From contig WACJ01000250.1 in assembly GCA_008973525.1 (NCBI GenBank), forward strand, positions 434,001 to 498,000: a stretch of 64,000 nucleotides of DNA. Direction: 5' to 3'. Both the position numbers and the translations under genes were made by a program. Source of the stretch: Stenopsyche tienmushanensis. Taxonomy: Eukaryota; Arthropoda; Insecta; Trichoptera; Stenopsychidae. The notes below the pieces were generated by a model that had not been told where the DNA came from, ran no database searches, and saw only the letters and a program-made list of their open reading frames with translations. Of this stretch, positions 37,203 to 49,316 are shown piece by piece (the stretch's first letter is position 1; every line of letters starts with the position of its first letter).

Positions 37203-37399
37203 AATTAATTGAATTAAAACATGATTTCAATAATCTTTAAGCGAATATGTTTTTTTTAGCGTAAAATTAATGTTTATAAACCATAAAATAATACAATTTT
37301 GGCATGATAGTTAATTTGTGGGTAGTATAACAATGAGCAATTTATATTGTATTATATCAGATGATTTTTAAGTGAAAGATTTAAATGCTTATATTTTTA

Positions 37400-37800
37400 A
37401 TATATTATTACAAAATTTAATTACCATCGTTGGATATAACCTCTCTCCGCCTATCTTCATCGCGGGCTTTGAACGAAAATATTCTATAACTTCATTTTTT
37501 ACCTCATCGTTTGTTTTGTAATTTTTCCCATCCAAACAATATTGCATAAATTTAAAAAGATGTAAATCCGACGGAACGATGTCGTATGGGGGGGAGCATT
37601 ATCACAATGTAGAAACACTTGTTTTCGATGCACCGGAGGGGGTCGTTGGATTATTTTCGATTTCCGCAGAAAGTACGACGGCATCCACCTTAAGCAGTTT
37701 TCCACTTCCAGGGCAATTTTTTAAATCAAAATTTCCAGATCGAAATTTCTGGAACCAATTTTGATATTTGCGAACATTAAAAATATCGCCCAGTATATTG
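37400..37800 (-). pseudogene. Mariner transposase remnant, N- and C-terminal pieces fused
   Basis: The minus strand first encodes a mariner helix-turn-helix region (VRKYQNWFQKFRSGNFDLKN, then a SGKLLKVD segment like the SGRPS-V-D linker). It then runs through LHCDNAPPHT, the second catalytic block. A frameshift in a run of C's follows, then PSDLHLFKFMQYCLDGKNYK and NDEVKNEVIEYFRSKP from the third Asp onward. The gap between the HCDNAPPH and PSD blocks is far shorter than the normal 34 residues, and the first catalytic block is missing, so at least two deletions occurred. Terminal repeats were not identified. Confidence 0.7.
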
Positions 37801-37809
37801 CATTTTTTA

Positions 37810-39160
37810 AATCAGAATTTATTCTTGATGAGTTTAGTCACTGAAAGAGCACAAAACACTACTTGAAAGTATAGCAGCCTAAGTACAAATAATCCCCAAA
37901 ACGGTCAAGCAATAAAATGACAATCATTTTGGGTTCTACTTATATTATAAAATCCATATAAGTATCGAATATTTCTTGTTCATAAATATAATATATCATC
38001 AATCAGAAATTGGCGATCTTTGTGAAGATGTTTTCAAGTCTAGAGGATTTCTCACAAAATCTCCGGATTGTCCGAGACTAAGCTTTCGGCATCTTTGTTA
38101 CTTTTATCAGTCCTGTGTAGACACGATCTTCCGATTAATCCATTTCCATCTAAACCATTTCAACCAGAATCTTAGATGGTTCAAATATCTCTGTTGATTA
38201 CATCCGTACCGCATGATCTGTCTAATATTTAAGACAGAAAAGGGTCTCTAGATGAGTACTCATTAATCAATTCCAGATATTTAGTCCTGAAAAGTTCAGA
38301 AAAATATTCTCAAATGTTTTATTTCCAATCCCACAGGCATGATTCAATTCTATTGACGTAAATTACAAATAATCTTATATGCCTTTTATAAATTTAGTTC
38401 GTAAATCTTTGGAAAATTCCATAAGGTTATAAGAATGGGAATCTATGAGTGATTTCCGAATTTTAAATTATATTTTAATAGTTTTTGCAATTCAATGTTA
38501 TAAAATATAAATAATAAATAGCTTTCTTTTTTTCATAGAAAGTCGCATCAATGATGATTTGGTATGATGATCATAATGATGATGTTATTACAACGAGCTC
38601 ATTCGAACATTACGGTATAGATAGCGATAAATGTTGTTAATCGATTTAGTATTTACTGTTCTAGAAATAAGTAATAATGATGCATTCAGTCTCCTTGTGT
38701 GTTGCTTGCTTGGTTTAGTACATATTTCTTATACAATCTGCATTAAAGTCTGAGGCTTCGATCTATGAACTCACCACACCAAAATCTGATGATTACGTAT
38801 TTAGTCAATTAAAAACACTTTAATACATTGTTCGATAAGTTAATAGGATTTTCATGTGAATGGCAAAATAATTATGTGAGTTCAAGCTCTTGATTGTTTT
38901 TTATGCAATTAAGTTGCTATATAATGTATGCCGCTTCCATTGAGACATTATTCCATATGAAATTTGATGGAAAATGTAATCATAGTTTGAACTTCATTTG
39001 GTGAGTTAATATTGAAACTATAAGAGCCTATCCATTGAGCGCGCCTGACACATAATAATATTAGTAATACGTGCAAGATATACGATATTAGAGTTTGTCC
39101 AACTATTTAAACTAGGCGTAAGTTAACAAACCATTAATGGTGGTGCTATTATCGTGGTTA
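37810..39160. other. AT-rich tract, nothing seen
   Basis: AT-rich. The 73-codon frame at 37976-38197 has no motif or splice support. Confidence 0.45.
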
Positions 39161-39171
39161 TTTCCTCTCAC

Positions 39172-39217
39172 CCTCGGCAAAGTCCACGAAGGCGCCGAAG
39201 TACAGAGGGGTGGACGG
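39172..39217 (-). CDS. Candidate 46-nt micro-exon
   Basis: On the minus strand a GC-rich 46-nt segment lies between an acceptor-like TTGTTCTACACTAAG (AG at 39219-39218) and a donor-like GAGG|GTGAGA (GT at 39171-39170). It reads PSTPLYFGAFVDFAEG, and most codons end in G or C, unlike the surrounding AT-rich DNA. This pattern suggests selection on a short exon. No partner exon or family is identified. Confidence 0.25.
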
Positions 39218-39239
39218 CTTAGTGTAGAACAACTGGATA

Positions 39240-42200
39240 ATACTCCTACCTTATTAATTGCAATCAAATCTAGTTCCATTTAAATTGGATATCATGTTGA
39301 GCACGATCGGTAATCCTTGCGCTTCTACAATCATCCTGCGGGGGCTCTCGATAATCCCTCGCAAATTTTGCTCGTAAAAAACTTTTCATATAATTTTAAG
39401 CGAGGCCTATCAAAATAATATTAATTTTTTTTATGGATATGTTTCTTCGTTTCGTATGAAAAATGTGTTCTTTTGACGCGAAGAATTTTTAAAATATGGT
39501 CGTCACGTTTTGCAGTTTCATGTGGATTTGATATTGAAATAAGCCACCGAATACACATTAGAACGCGAATTTGAGCCCTGAAAGAATTCAATATACACTT
39601 TTCATATCAGCAAACGTGCGTTTGTACTCAGTTACAACACTTTTTTTTATTCAAATTCAAATATTTAAATTAATTTTGAACTTCAGCATAACACTCCGTT
39701 TTTAATCCGTCTTTCCTAAAAATGAATAATTTGCCTTTATATAAATCAAATGTTATTATTTATTAATCATCCAATAATCGTTTTAAGAAAGTTTCTAATT
39801 ATATTTGTTAATTTTCTCAACATCTTTCCTAAGAATCCTATAGTGCTTAATATAATATAAACATTAAATTCATGAAATACATATTCAAATTTTGTCTTTA
39901 TTATTGCTTGTTTTTATAGTTTTTTAATATGGTTTTCATAATGTTTACTACCACAATCGATAAGTAATATGCATTTATGAACCGATAAAAAAACAGCAAT
40001 TAAAACCAAAGCAATAGATTAATTATGTTAGCCGAAAAATAATCCATTAATCATTAGAAGCAGTAAGTCATCATGATAATGTAATGACTAAAAAAATCTG
40101 GAGTTTTCCCAGATATCACCATTGAACTATACGTGTAACCTTATGAGTTGTAGCAAATTAATATTTACAAAAATGAATTGACTACTTAAATTGATGCATT
40201 ACTAGGAAATATTTTTGGTTATTATAACTTTATTTTTAAAGTGCAAATATAGCGTCTAAATCATATTCATGTAGGGCCTTTGCGTTCTTCCTAAATATTA
40301 TGGTAAAATTAGTATGAGAATATTTCAATAAGAATTTTAAATTGTTACATATCAGCTATTCATACATAGCCCTACTTTATTTCATAATTATCCCTTTACT
40401 TGCTTTATCGAAAGCAGCAAATCAGACCAAATTTGTATCTAAGCGAAGATCCGAGAATAGCCTGCTTTTAAACATATATTTTCGGTTACATATTATTTTC
40501 TATACATTTATTGGGCATATTTTTGTATGCAGTTAGTGTAAAGCTTGAATTAAAGCTATTTTTTATTTGCTTAAATATATAAGCTAATTTTAAATAGAGA
40601 AGTAAACTAACCATAAATGGTATTCTGTTATATTCTACCCAAAAGAGGTTGTATTTGTCGAGACGGCATTATTCGTTTTACAGATGGTGCAGTGGTTAAC
40701 GGAACTAGTTTAAAGTAAATATTACTTTAGCATTTGAGGGAACCCTAGAAAGTTCACATAATCTTTAGGGTTAATCCAAGTTGCCATAATGCTCAATAAA
40801 ACTTTTTTATTATTTATTTCAACTCGAGAAAATAGAACGAGTTGAGATGATTCTGTTTATAGAATTAGGCCGAAAAGGAAACTGTTGACTTAATGATGGT
40901 ACCGAGTAGATAAAGAACGTCAAGTTACGAATTAGTGGTTGAGGAGGAAATGGGATGAAAGTAACGTCTTTCCTAATTCTTCAAAGAGAAAACGAGCATT
41001 AGATTGCATCTAATCATATGATGGGGAGCTCAAAACAAGAGTCTGACTTAAGATGTCATTATTCTACGTAGAAAACTTACTAATGTACAAAGCCTCAGAA
41101 ATTAGACCACAAAATGCTTCCCAACATTTACTTCAAATAAAATATGCAGTCCAATTTTATGCATAGAAACTCCACTATATAAATAAATATATTGAGCGCT
41201 AAATACGCTTATGGCGAATTTGGGATGAAATTTATCTTTGTTCGGGATTTTTAGAGATATGTCGGACTATTTCAGCTTTTGTAAATGTATGACGTCTGCG
41301 TCTTATGGTAATGGAACCGCATCGTCTACGAAATAAAATACGTTCCACCATGTCGTATTCATTTTATAAAAGCGCCAGATAAAGTATAATAGGTTTCATT
41401 ATTTGGCAAGAAAAAAATACAGAGGGATGCATTCAGACTTGAGAAAAATCGTAGATGAAATACGATCCTTTTGTTGGGCCATTGGAGTCGTACGTGCGTG
41501 AGACAAAGGTGGATTTTTTGTGTTGAAGCATGATGGATCTAATTTATACAGCATTAAATTCTGAGAGTTCAGAAGGCAAATTCTGTATTTCAGAAGCAGA
41601 TTTGAATAAATCCGAAAAATGCCATAATAGACGTAGACAATTCTAGTTGAAATGCAAATCGGATGATAATTTTATGAGTATCACTCTTCTATATTAGCAT
41701 ATTAAAGGTTCGAATGAAATATTTCGATTTAAAGTTTTAATGATGAAGTAAATACATTATAATATAAATTTATCAAGCAAGGTACTTCTCAAGGCATAAA
41801 GCGTTATATTCAGAAAAAAAATTATAAACAAATTTACCAAAACATCAATCAAAATCTATATATATATAATACTTTACAAAGGCACTTCAAATGGCTCTAT
41901 ATATAGAATGTATAACAATTTTGATTGATTATTCAGATTCTTAGCATTTACATAAAAGCGAAGGAATTTGATTCCACGTGTTTATTAATTAAATTTTCAT
42001 CCGAAATTTACTTGTTTACAATAAATAAAGAGCATGTACAGAATCAAGTTTGAATCAGGTCAATGTTTTATTATTCAAAATACAGATCAATTTATATATT
42101 CGAATGCTAATGTATATATTATATTATAATAAATATAAATAATTTAATTGAATCAATTAAAGCATATTGATTTATATATTAATACCAACTTATTTTGCAA

Positions 42201-42830
42201 TTTCACATTGGCGCTCCGAGTGTCAGCCTCGACGTCATATTCAAGTGAAAGAACTATAAACGATATATTGAATTATTTTATACATGGCAGCTTGTAAAAA
42301 TAATTTACATTCACCCAATATAAGTAATTTACTTAAACCCAAAAATAATTTATTCCAGTCTAGATATACAATAATGCGATTCATTGAGATATCCCGACAT
42401 AAATCTTATAAATACGTCTATGCTGCAAAATCGCTAAATATTCCAATGGATTCAGCAATTTTTAAAAATATTTATTATTCATATATTTAGCTGCATACTT
42501 GTAAAACTATATCCTCATAAAGTTTCATCATGCAGCAATCTCTTTGAAGGCGTTAATTTGCATTTCTCTCAAGAATCAGAGGATGGGAAAGATTGCACGT
42601 TTGATGCATTAGACTAACTACAACAAGATTTACTAAATGCAATTTCATCTAAGATGGAAATATTTATAAGCCTTATATATAAACATTAAAATTTAATAAA
42701 CTTGTCTGAAAGATATTCAAATAATGTCAATTATGTAGTTGAAATCTGACATAATTATGTTAATCATTGCATTATATTATTTCATATATAAGTGTACATA
42801 TATTGATGTGATTTAAGCATATAAATAAGA
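39240..42830. other. 3.6 kb without a recognisable gene
   Basis: AT-rich with a GC-richer part at 39290-39600 and a stretch at 40600-41560 that has degraded-looking but unidentifiable sequence. A short inverted CCCTAGAAAG/CTTTAGGG pair lies near 40744-40773. Confidence 0.4.
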
Positions 42831-42834
42831 TGTA

Positions 42835-43960
42835 CAGTAGACTCGATTATCTGGGCTAATTCTGAGGAGGACCGACATTGATAACTGGAAAACACGGATA
42901 ATCCAAATCATCAAATTTCTACTTGTTTTCGATTATAATAACATTTTTGCAAAACAAATCTTTGTTTTGTGATTTTAATGCTTATTATTTATTAATAAAA
43001 ATGCTCATAGTTAAGCAGACAAGTGGTCGTTAGTAGTTAATACTAAGCATTACCAAAATATATACAGACACAAACACAGAGTACATTAAAAAAAATCTGT
43101 AATTTTTGAGATATTTTAAACAAATTTCTATTATCACTTCGATATTTTTTTAAGCTATTATATCTTTATATTAAAATCCTCTTTGTTGAGCTGTTTCAAC
43201 ATAATTCAATCACTGGTAACCTAGATCATTTAAATTTTGTTAGAACCACTCCTCGATATTTTTCCTATATGCGTTTTCAAAACACTTTAAATTTTCTAAT
43301 AATCTACATAATACAGATGTATCATTTGCTTCATTTTCATTTCTATGCCAGGAAGAATCTTTTTCCATAATTGAACAAGTGTTTCTGGCTTTATTCTTAC
43401 CTAATATTGTGTTATTCCATGTATGGCAACCAATATTGCCATACTTTCCAGAAATTGATCAAGTTATCATCTTCCTCAGCAAGTTTTAAGAAGATTGTGA
43501 CGATAAAGACGTTTCATTGATGCTATAACGCTTTGATACATGGGCTGGAAAAATATGTCAAATTAAGAGGCAAAAATTTTACAACCATAAATCCATAGCT
43601 TGTTATCAATATGCGTTCGTTCGGATAAGAATGGCATAATAATACTGCTTTCTGTGGCAATCCTTTATTTTTTTTTAAAGTTTGCATCTTTGGAACTCAT
43701 TTTTTTTCAAACATCTCCCTGATCATTCGTACCTCTTTCTGGCTATAATAATTGACAGGAAGGTTTTTCATTGGAGTTCCCTTAAAATATCGATGACTAT
43801 TTGATTTACCTATTACCAAAAGTTTCATTTTATGAGTTGCTGTTGTGTGTTTCCAGTATCTTATCATCCCGGGTCATTTTTCACAATCTTACACTAACTG
43901 TGATATCTACCATGTTTAATAAGCTTTCCTAAACTTAATTGTCCGGTTGTTTTGATAGTT
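42835..43960 (-). mobile_element. Tigger/pogo element, one terminal repeat visible
   Basis: TA|CAGTAGACTCGATTATC at 42833-42851 is a typical Tigger/pogo terminal repeat at a TA target. Transposase remains lie on the minus strand at 43200-43855. The expected opposite repeat beyond about 43960 was not found. A C-terminal fragment of a related copy is at 19380-19690. Confidence 0.65.
43200..43855 (-). pseudogene. Tigger-type transposase, degenerate
   Basis: Minus-strand pieces in order: NATATHKMKLLVIGKSNSHR and YFKGTPMKNLPVNYYSQKE (DDE domain interior), a stop, then KNKGLPQKAVLLCHSYPNER where the family has the catalytic D-N-A-P-S-H-P motif (here the Asp block is deleted). Next come VKFLPLNLTYFSSP and, after a frameshift, MYQSVIASMKRLYRHNLLKT, where the usual M-D-Q has Tyr in place of the third catalytic Asp. 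Further on are INFWKVWQYW, KPETLVQLWKKILPGIE and LLENLKCFENAYRKNIEEWF, the normal C-terminal landmarks. It is inactive by stops, frameshifts and loss of catalytic residues. Confidence 0.75.
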
Positions 43961-44075
43961 AACCCCTTAAAGGAATTCGGACACAGAGTTGTGATTGTGT
44001 TTGCTTAAAAAAATGATCGAATATTGTGTGCTATCGATAGTATTAATTCATTTATGTATAAGCTTCATACACGTT
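43959..44075 (+). repeat. TTAACCCC-starting dispersed repeat, copy 1
   Basis: Begins TTAACCCCTTAAAGGA and contains CGAATATTGTGTGCTATCGA near 44010. Both parts recur at 49317 and about 49563 with longer DNA between them. A TTAA start hints at a piggyBac-type target site, but no transposase or matching right end was seen. Confidence 0.4.
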
Positions 44076-44559
44076 GCGAAGGTCCTGACAGATAAGTGGT
44101 TTTGTATGGATGATAAATGGCGGAATTGTATAGTCGGGTTTTGATCAGTTAGGTTTTTTACTTTTTTATATTAATATTAAATTAATCATCTTATACAAAA
44201 AACGAATATATTAAATGCTTTGAAAAAAGTAAAGATGAGGTTAATAATAAAAATCAGTAAAAATGAAAGCGAATTGGTAATATAGCGAGATTGAAAATGC
44301 TTGTGATTGACTAATGTAATAAATAAAACGGTCTCGTTTTGGTTAGTACAATACATCAAATAGATTTCTATAAAAGCTACAAAATGCCATTGAAAGAGGT
44401 AAGTTATGAAAATGTCTCTTTCCTTATAGTATTTGGGATGCTTAGAGCTTAAATTACCAGTGATAAATGAGTTGTAACATATAAATTGCGTAGAATGAAA
44501 GCACAGCAAACTCTTCGTTTGGACAAAAGTATGGGGCAATTAATCGAACGGCCTCGAAT

Positions 44560-45409
44560 TTAATAAGCGTGAAATGTATAAAAGAGCGAACCACAGAATA
44601 ATTGCTCTGTTTCAGCAGTGTCATGTTTCGAACTGTTTCCGTAAAAGGATTATTATATTAGTACATTGAAAATTAGTGGTTCGGAGGTAAATGGTGTATG
44701 CGACGTGATTCGCGCCCCGGTTTGAGAAGCGTCACTGCAGGCGGTAGGACTTAATGGTGTTTGGGTGAGCGGGAGTAATCCGGGATGAGGGTCCTGGGTG
44801 CCCCCATTCATTACCGCCAGTAATTTGTCCTTTGAACCGAAAAGATAATGCTGGTCGTTGTGTCGAGCAAACATGGCGTTGGCCAGAAAGAGCCGGAGAT
44901 GTTGCCGTCGTCGGCGACAATTCCTCTTTGTTTGCGTAATTCCTGTTATTTCACGGCGTAATGAACAGACCTCTGATGGGAGTAACGCTCCCAGTGACGA
45001 TTTTTTCGCTAAATTACACACTCATCGCTCACCATCGACTTTTTTTCATAAATAGTCGGATCATTGGCTGAAGCGAATAGAAAATTGGGTGAAGAATCCC
45101 AGGCATTCGACGTCAATCAGCGCGGAAGATTATTCCTCTACGGTCAATAGAGATCTGTTATTTTAAATTAAGGTTTGGGCATTAATCACCAAATTTGAGA
45201 CCAATAGCACATCTGTTAGGCTAGACGGTGTTAAGAGATAATGTCTCGCTGAATTGTTGAGTAAAACGTTTGTGGCTGTTGCAGTGGAGAAGAAATATGG
45301 CGAGGATGCGGCAGAACCTCTATTGAAACAGATTTTGGGTACATCTGTACCGTTCAGTGTAACAGGTCTATTTTCAAATGTTATTCTTCCTGAAACATTT
45401 CTATTTTAA
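44560..45409. other. GC-rich island with coding-like frames, unassigned
   Basis: This is the most GC-rich non-transposon block of the window. A 122-codon minus-strand frame (44653-45021) overlaps open plus-strand frames, which argues against any one being real. From 45170 to 45409 a single plus frame is open but for one TAA at 45239; it reads ALITKFETNSTSVRLDG, then AVEKKYGEDAAEPLLKQILG. It has protein-like composition but no recognised family. Options are a gene fragment, an old transposon or regulatory DNA. Confidence 0.25.
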
Positions 45410-45517
45410 AATGTAAAAAAAATCATATTCTTAAAATTAATCAAGCATCTAACGATGAAATTAATTTATAGACATATTTACCAAAAACAAAATGTCCTTA
45501 AAAATCCCTAGTATATA

Positions 45518-45640
45518 TCATCATCATCATTATAGTGTATTCACAAACAGTTCACTCCAGAACTAGGACTTCTTTAATATTCGATCACAGGAAGGGGTTA
45601 AAGCCAATTCGTCTGTATTATACATTCACCTCCTCGTCTA
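45518..45640 (-). repeat. Dispersed repeat of unknown class, copy 3, with (ATG)n tail
   Basis: On the minus strand, GTCCTAGTTCTGGAGTGAAC and the following bases match the end of the repeat at 34360-34670, then run into four to five ATG units (plus-strand ATC at about 45518-45530). The tail marks this as the 3' end of a retrotransposed element. Confidence 0.55.
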
Positions 45641-45649
45641 ATACAGGTT

Positions 45650-46895
45650 GTTTTGCACATGGACCGATAATTTTTTTTGAAAATTAATATTAAATAGATA
45701 TAATTTTAAAAATCATTTGCGATGAAAATTAGTCAGCATTGATCACATAGAAGATATTATAAAAATGTAAATTTTAAAAAATCCTTTGAAGATTGACATC
45801 CTTCCGTGCAGTTCATGTGCCGCCGTCTCATGTTAATTTGTGCACATTTAAATGTTTTAATTTCATGCTCATGCAGATATAAATGTTTTCGTCCATTAAA
45901 TATTTAATTAATGAGCAATTATAAAATAAAATTTATCGAACAACTAAAGAGCAATTTAAATAAATTCGGCCGTTTGAATGTCCGATTTCAGCATAAATAA
46001 TTTTTGCTAGGAAATGCATTGGTAAACCGCAATGCGAATCGGCAATAAATGGTCAGCATTGAAATCTCTGGGCAGTGGCCTTTGAACAGTATATTTTAAT
46101 ATATTTACATTAATATTTTTTTCCGAGTATCACATATTGCATAATGTTGCATAATTTTCGACAAAATATGTTGTGGACATGTACATTATTTTCAGGAATT
46201 TACATTTGCCATTATAAAATTCCGAGCTGGAATTTTAAATTCAATTTATTACACCACGATAAATGTTTCATCCAGACAACACGTGTTACATCCATGAAAA
46301 TTAACCTCAGTAAGGATTTCTCTTCGGCTTTCGTATATATTTATATATTCCGCTAAGGTAACACTTGCAAGTGAAGTGCGTTTAAGTATAATCATTATTT
46401 TCGTTCAGCGATTTTTTCGACGTCGGAGTAGAGTTTTGACCCTTTGAAGCTTTCTTCTGTATGTTTCTTTTATTTGCAATCTCACTCAACTTTCGCCAAA
46501 TTGAATGTCCATTTCAAAGAAGGTCTCGATCTGCCCCTTTTGTGTTACTCTTAAAGACGCAATCGGGGATTTGCTACATCTATTTTTTGGTTCTTACATA
46601 ATATTATATCTAATTTTCCATTTATTTTTATTAACTGAGACATTTTTTACCACTTATTTGTTTCATAATACTAAATTTACACTAAGAAAAATAAAATGTG
46701 ATATTTAATAAATCATTATCAAAAGATACATTTTAAACAATAGGGATAGTTTATAATTTAAAACCTTGTACAGCTATCGATAGTTACAACCATCATTACC
46801 TACAATCAGAACCACCACCATCATCATATTGCTCGGATTAATTTTAACTAAATTATAATTTGATTTAAACAATATTAATATATCAACATTTTTAT
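45650..46895. other. No gene seen; possible regulatory block 45780-46100
   Basis: 45780-46100 is a GC-richer stretch with many TTAAT/ATTAA homeodomain-type words (for example TATTTAATTAATGAG) and no coding frame. The frames at 46144-46708 are unremarkable. Regulatory function is a guess from composition. Confidence 0.3.
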
Positions 46896-47086
46896 ATAAT
46901 ACTAGCTGGTACCCGGCGCGTTGCTGCCACAGAAGAAATAGTTCTAAAAATACCATTTGAAATTTGAAAGAGTTATCTTGTTTAATTAGCAATTATATAA
47001 ATAATGATATTTTTTCCGACAATTAATACATTTATTGATATTGAATGATATATAAAGAAAAAAAATATTAAAAGCATACATTTTGC

Positions 47087-48436
47087 TTACTTAATTGTTC
47101 TGCTAAGTGCTTTAGGGTAGAGAATAGTTTTGGCTTTTCCGTCTTTAACAAATACAAATAAATTTCTCTGCTGTCCAACGTGGATTTTATAGATTATTCC
47201 GCACACTTGAAGTGCCTTGTTGATGGTCATTGAGAATGCAAGTCCAACGGGGAGCTGCAGTCGTCTCTTATCAAATTGCACGTCGGTGGGAATGAGCACA
47301 TCTTCTCCTTTCGACTTTCCATTAAGAATATATAGTTGTTTCGATGATATTCGGCATCAATTTCTTCATAGTGAGTCTTGTTCCAATTTGTAAGGTGGCA
47401 CATCAGGAAGATCTGACGAATTTAAAAACTCGATTGGATAGTTAGTAACTTGGTCTGCATTCATGGCGCTATCAATCGATTTGTAGGTAACAAAATCATT
47501 TGCAATTTGTTATTGTATTGTGTGGTTGATTGTATTGACGTCGGTGTTTTCTGCTGCCAAAATAGCATGTTCGCAAAGCCAATAATGATTTTTATAATTA
47601 CTAAAAATCTGCGGAAAAACTTTCTGAATGAGTAAATCGATGGATGGCACAACAACGCAAAAGTTCGATGGAAATGAAATAAACTTGGTAGCATCAACAT
47701 GCACTTTTCCTTCACCAATGTTCAATAGTCGTTTTAAAAATGTGGCTGCCGACGCATCACGCTACAAATGTACCCGCATATTTGTCTTTAATGTCAGTTT
47801 TCGCACGTCTCTCCAAAGATGCGATGCTTTGAGGCAAGAATCAGCTGGTGTCGATGAAAGCATCACCGGAAGAGGTTGTCGAAAGTCGCCACATAATAAA
47901 ATTAGAGCGCCACCAAACGGTTTTGCATTTGATCGTAAGTCTTTAAGAGTTCGATCAAGCATTGCATTCGTCCCAGATAATCCCCTTGCAAATTTTCAAA
48001 ACTTTAGCTATGTCAGAAACTTTAGGAATGTTACATGTCAGAGCTTCCAATAAATGCATATCTAATGGCAATTTGAATGCCGAATGCGCTGTTCGTCCAC
48101 CATCTAATAATGTTGCCGCAATACCTAATGAAGCAAGAGCTAAAACAATTCTATTTTGAGATCGAATGTGAGCCAATAGTAAAGTGATGAGATACGTTTT
48201 TCCAGTACCGCCAGGCGCATCAAGGAAGAACAGATCATTTGTAATTGTATCGTAGGTCAATTTTTGTTCCGCAAGCAAAAGTTGTTCCTTTGCTTCGACA
48301 AATGCATCCAAATCATTAGCATTGTACTGCTGTTCAAGTGCAGAACGAATTCTTGTTGAATGAATTCTTTGATGTTGATGGTTAAGCAAATGTCTTCGAT
48401 TTCGATCAGAGCTTGATTGAAAATCAAGCTCTGATC
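47087..48436 (-). pseudogene. Helitron Pif1-like helicase remnant
   Basis: Minus-strand pieces in order: FFLDAPGGTGKTYLITLLLA (Walker A) near 48230; LASLGIAATLLDGGRTAHSA; IIWDECNA (Walker B region), with a frameshift at about 47960; then FGGALILLCGDFRQPLPV and KLTLKTNMRVHL with a stop at 47762. These continue in another frame as NIGEGKVHVDATKF, ILAAENTDVN, YPIEFLNSSDLPDVPPYKLE, ILNGKSKGEDVLIPTDVQF, LQLPVGLAFSMTINKALQVC and NLFVFVKDGKAKTILYPKAL, ending with TAA at 47087-47089. The block that normally holds CFSHGQLYVACSR is shortened. This is the C-terminal helicase half of a Rep/helicase protein, with at least two frameshifts and several stops. Confidence 0.85.
48404..48436. repeat. Perfect 15-bp inverted repeat with 3-nt loop
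   Basis: GATCAGAGCTTGATT (48404-48418) and its exact complement (48422-48436) are separated only by GAA. It sits at the point inside the Helitron where helicase similarity stops, so it may mark the deletion junction of the missing Rep region. Confidence 0.75.
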
Positions 48437-49316
48437 AAATCAAATCAATCGTCAACATATTGTTATTAAATAAAATAATTATTCATTTGATTCTTGTTTT
48501 TTATTTTTTAAATTAAATTTAAATTCAAATCTGGTTAGGTTAGGTTTGTTTGTTTTCATTGTGTCGAAATGAAGGCGTTTTCAATTTACCAATAAATTTG
48601 CCCCTCGTTAACAGGATTTAACCTTTATCCATTTTACACTGGGATGCAATCTGTAATCGTAATGAATATCATATTGAAATGCAGCAATATTCAAATCAAC
48701 ATGTACTTTCGATTCTCGTTGCACGTTGGTCGTCTGATTTTTTATCGGATAGCACTCAAACGTACTTTTTCGGTTGTTACGTACGTGAATAAGCGATGAA
48801 TGAAATGAAGCATTTTAAAAGTGCTTGCGATAAATAATTTGGATATAATTGACTCACGCCGATGGATAACCTGCAAATGACATTGACGTTTGACGTTTAC
48901 TATTTGAATGCAGGCGTATATGACGACACGACGCCTCCTACTGCAACTTGTAGGTACTATATACCTATAGCCTTAGCAACGCATAATCTCAAACACGTCA
49001 GAATCAACAACTTTCACACATTAAGTTTTGAATTAAAAATCTACTGTAAGTTAATTGTACTATGCCTATGTCACCCCCTGATCCCTTGGCAATAAGTGGA
49101 CCAAGTTTTGTCTCAATCCGATGAACGCGCATATCAACCCATTTCGCCCGAGCATTAGACGGGAAACGCAACTTATTTTTATATATTAGATATAATGAAT
49201 AGAATATAAAAATTTGGACAATTAGGGACATATGTTGAGACCCTTTTTACATTATTTTCGCTTCCTAATGATAGAGAATTTGTCTCATCTTTTTTTAACA
49301 AAGATTACAATTCCTT

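Larger units (their letters stand above)
46902..49190 (-). mobile_element. Helitron with both termini, Rep region deleted
   Basis: Read on the minus strand the element starts TCTAATATATAAAAATAAG (first base 49190) and ends GGGTACCAGCTAG (last base 46902), the TC...CTAG hallmarks of Helitrons, with a GC-rich GCGCCGGG just before the end. The flanking bases are A on the 5' side and T on the 3' side (minus strand), the expected A|T insertion site without target duplication. It is 2289 bp long, whereas autonomous Helitrons are about 5-6 kb or more. It carries only helicase sequence (47087-48436); the rolling-circle Rep endonuclease part is gone. Both ends are intact enough to be mobilised in trans in principle. 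Confidence 0.85.

Noticed and set aside
40744..40773. CCCTAGAAAG ... CTTTAGGGTTAA, resembling back-to-back piggyBac ends
   Set aside because: Only about 30 bp in total, no TTAA on the left, no transposase nearby; most likely coincidence.
44653..45021. 122-codon minus-strand frame in the GC-rich island
   Set aside because: Plus-strand frames overlap it and are equally open, and the peptide has no motif. It is a consequence of local GC content.
47628..48053. 141-codon plus-strand frame
   Set aside because: It is the antisense shadow of the Helitron helicase pieces, which have clear motifs on the minus strand.
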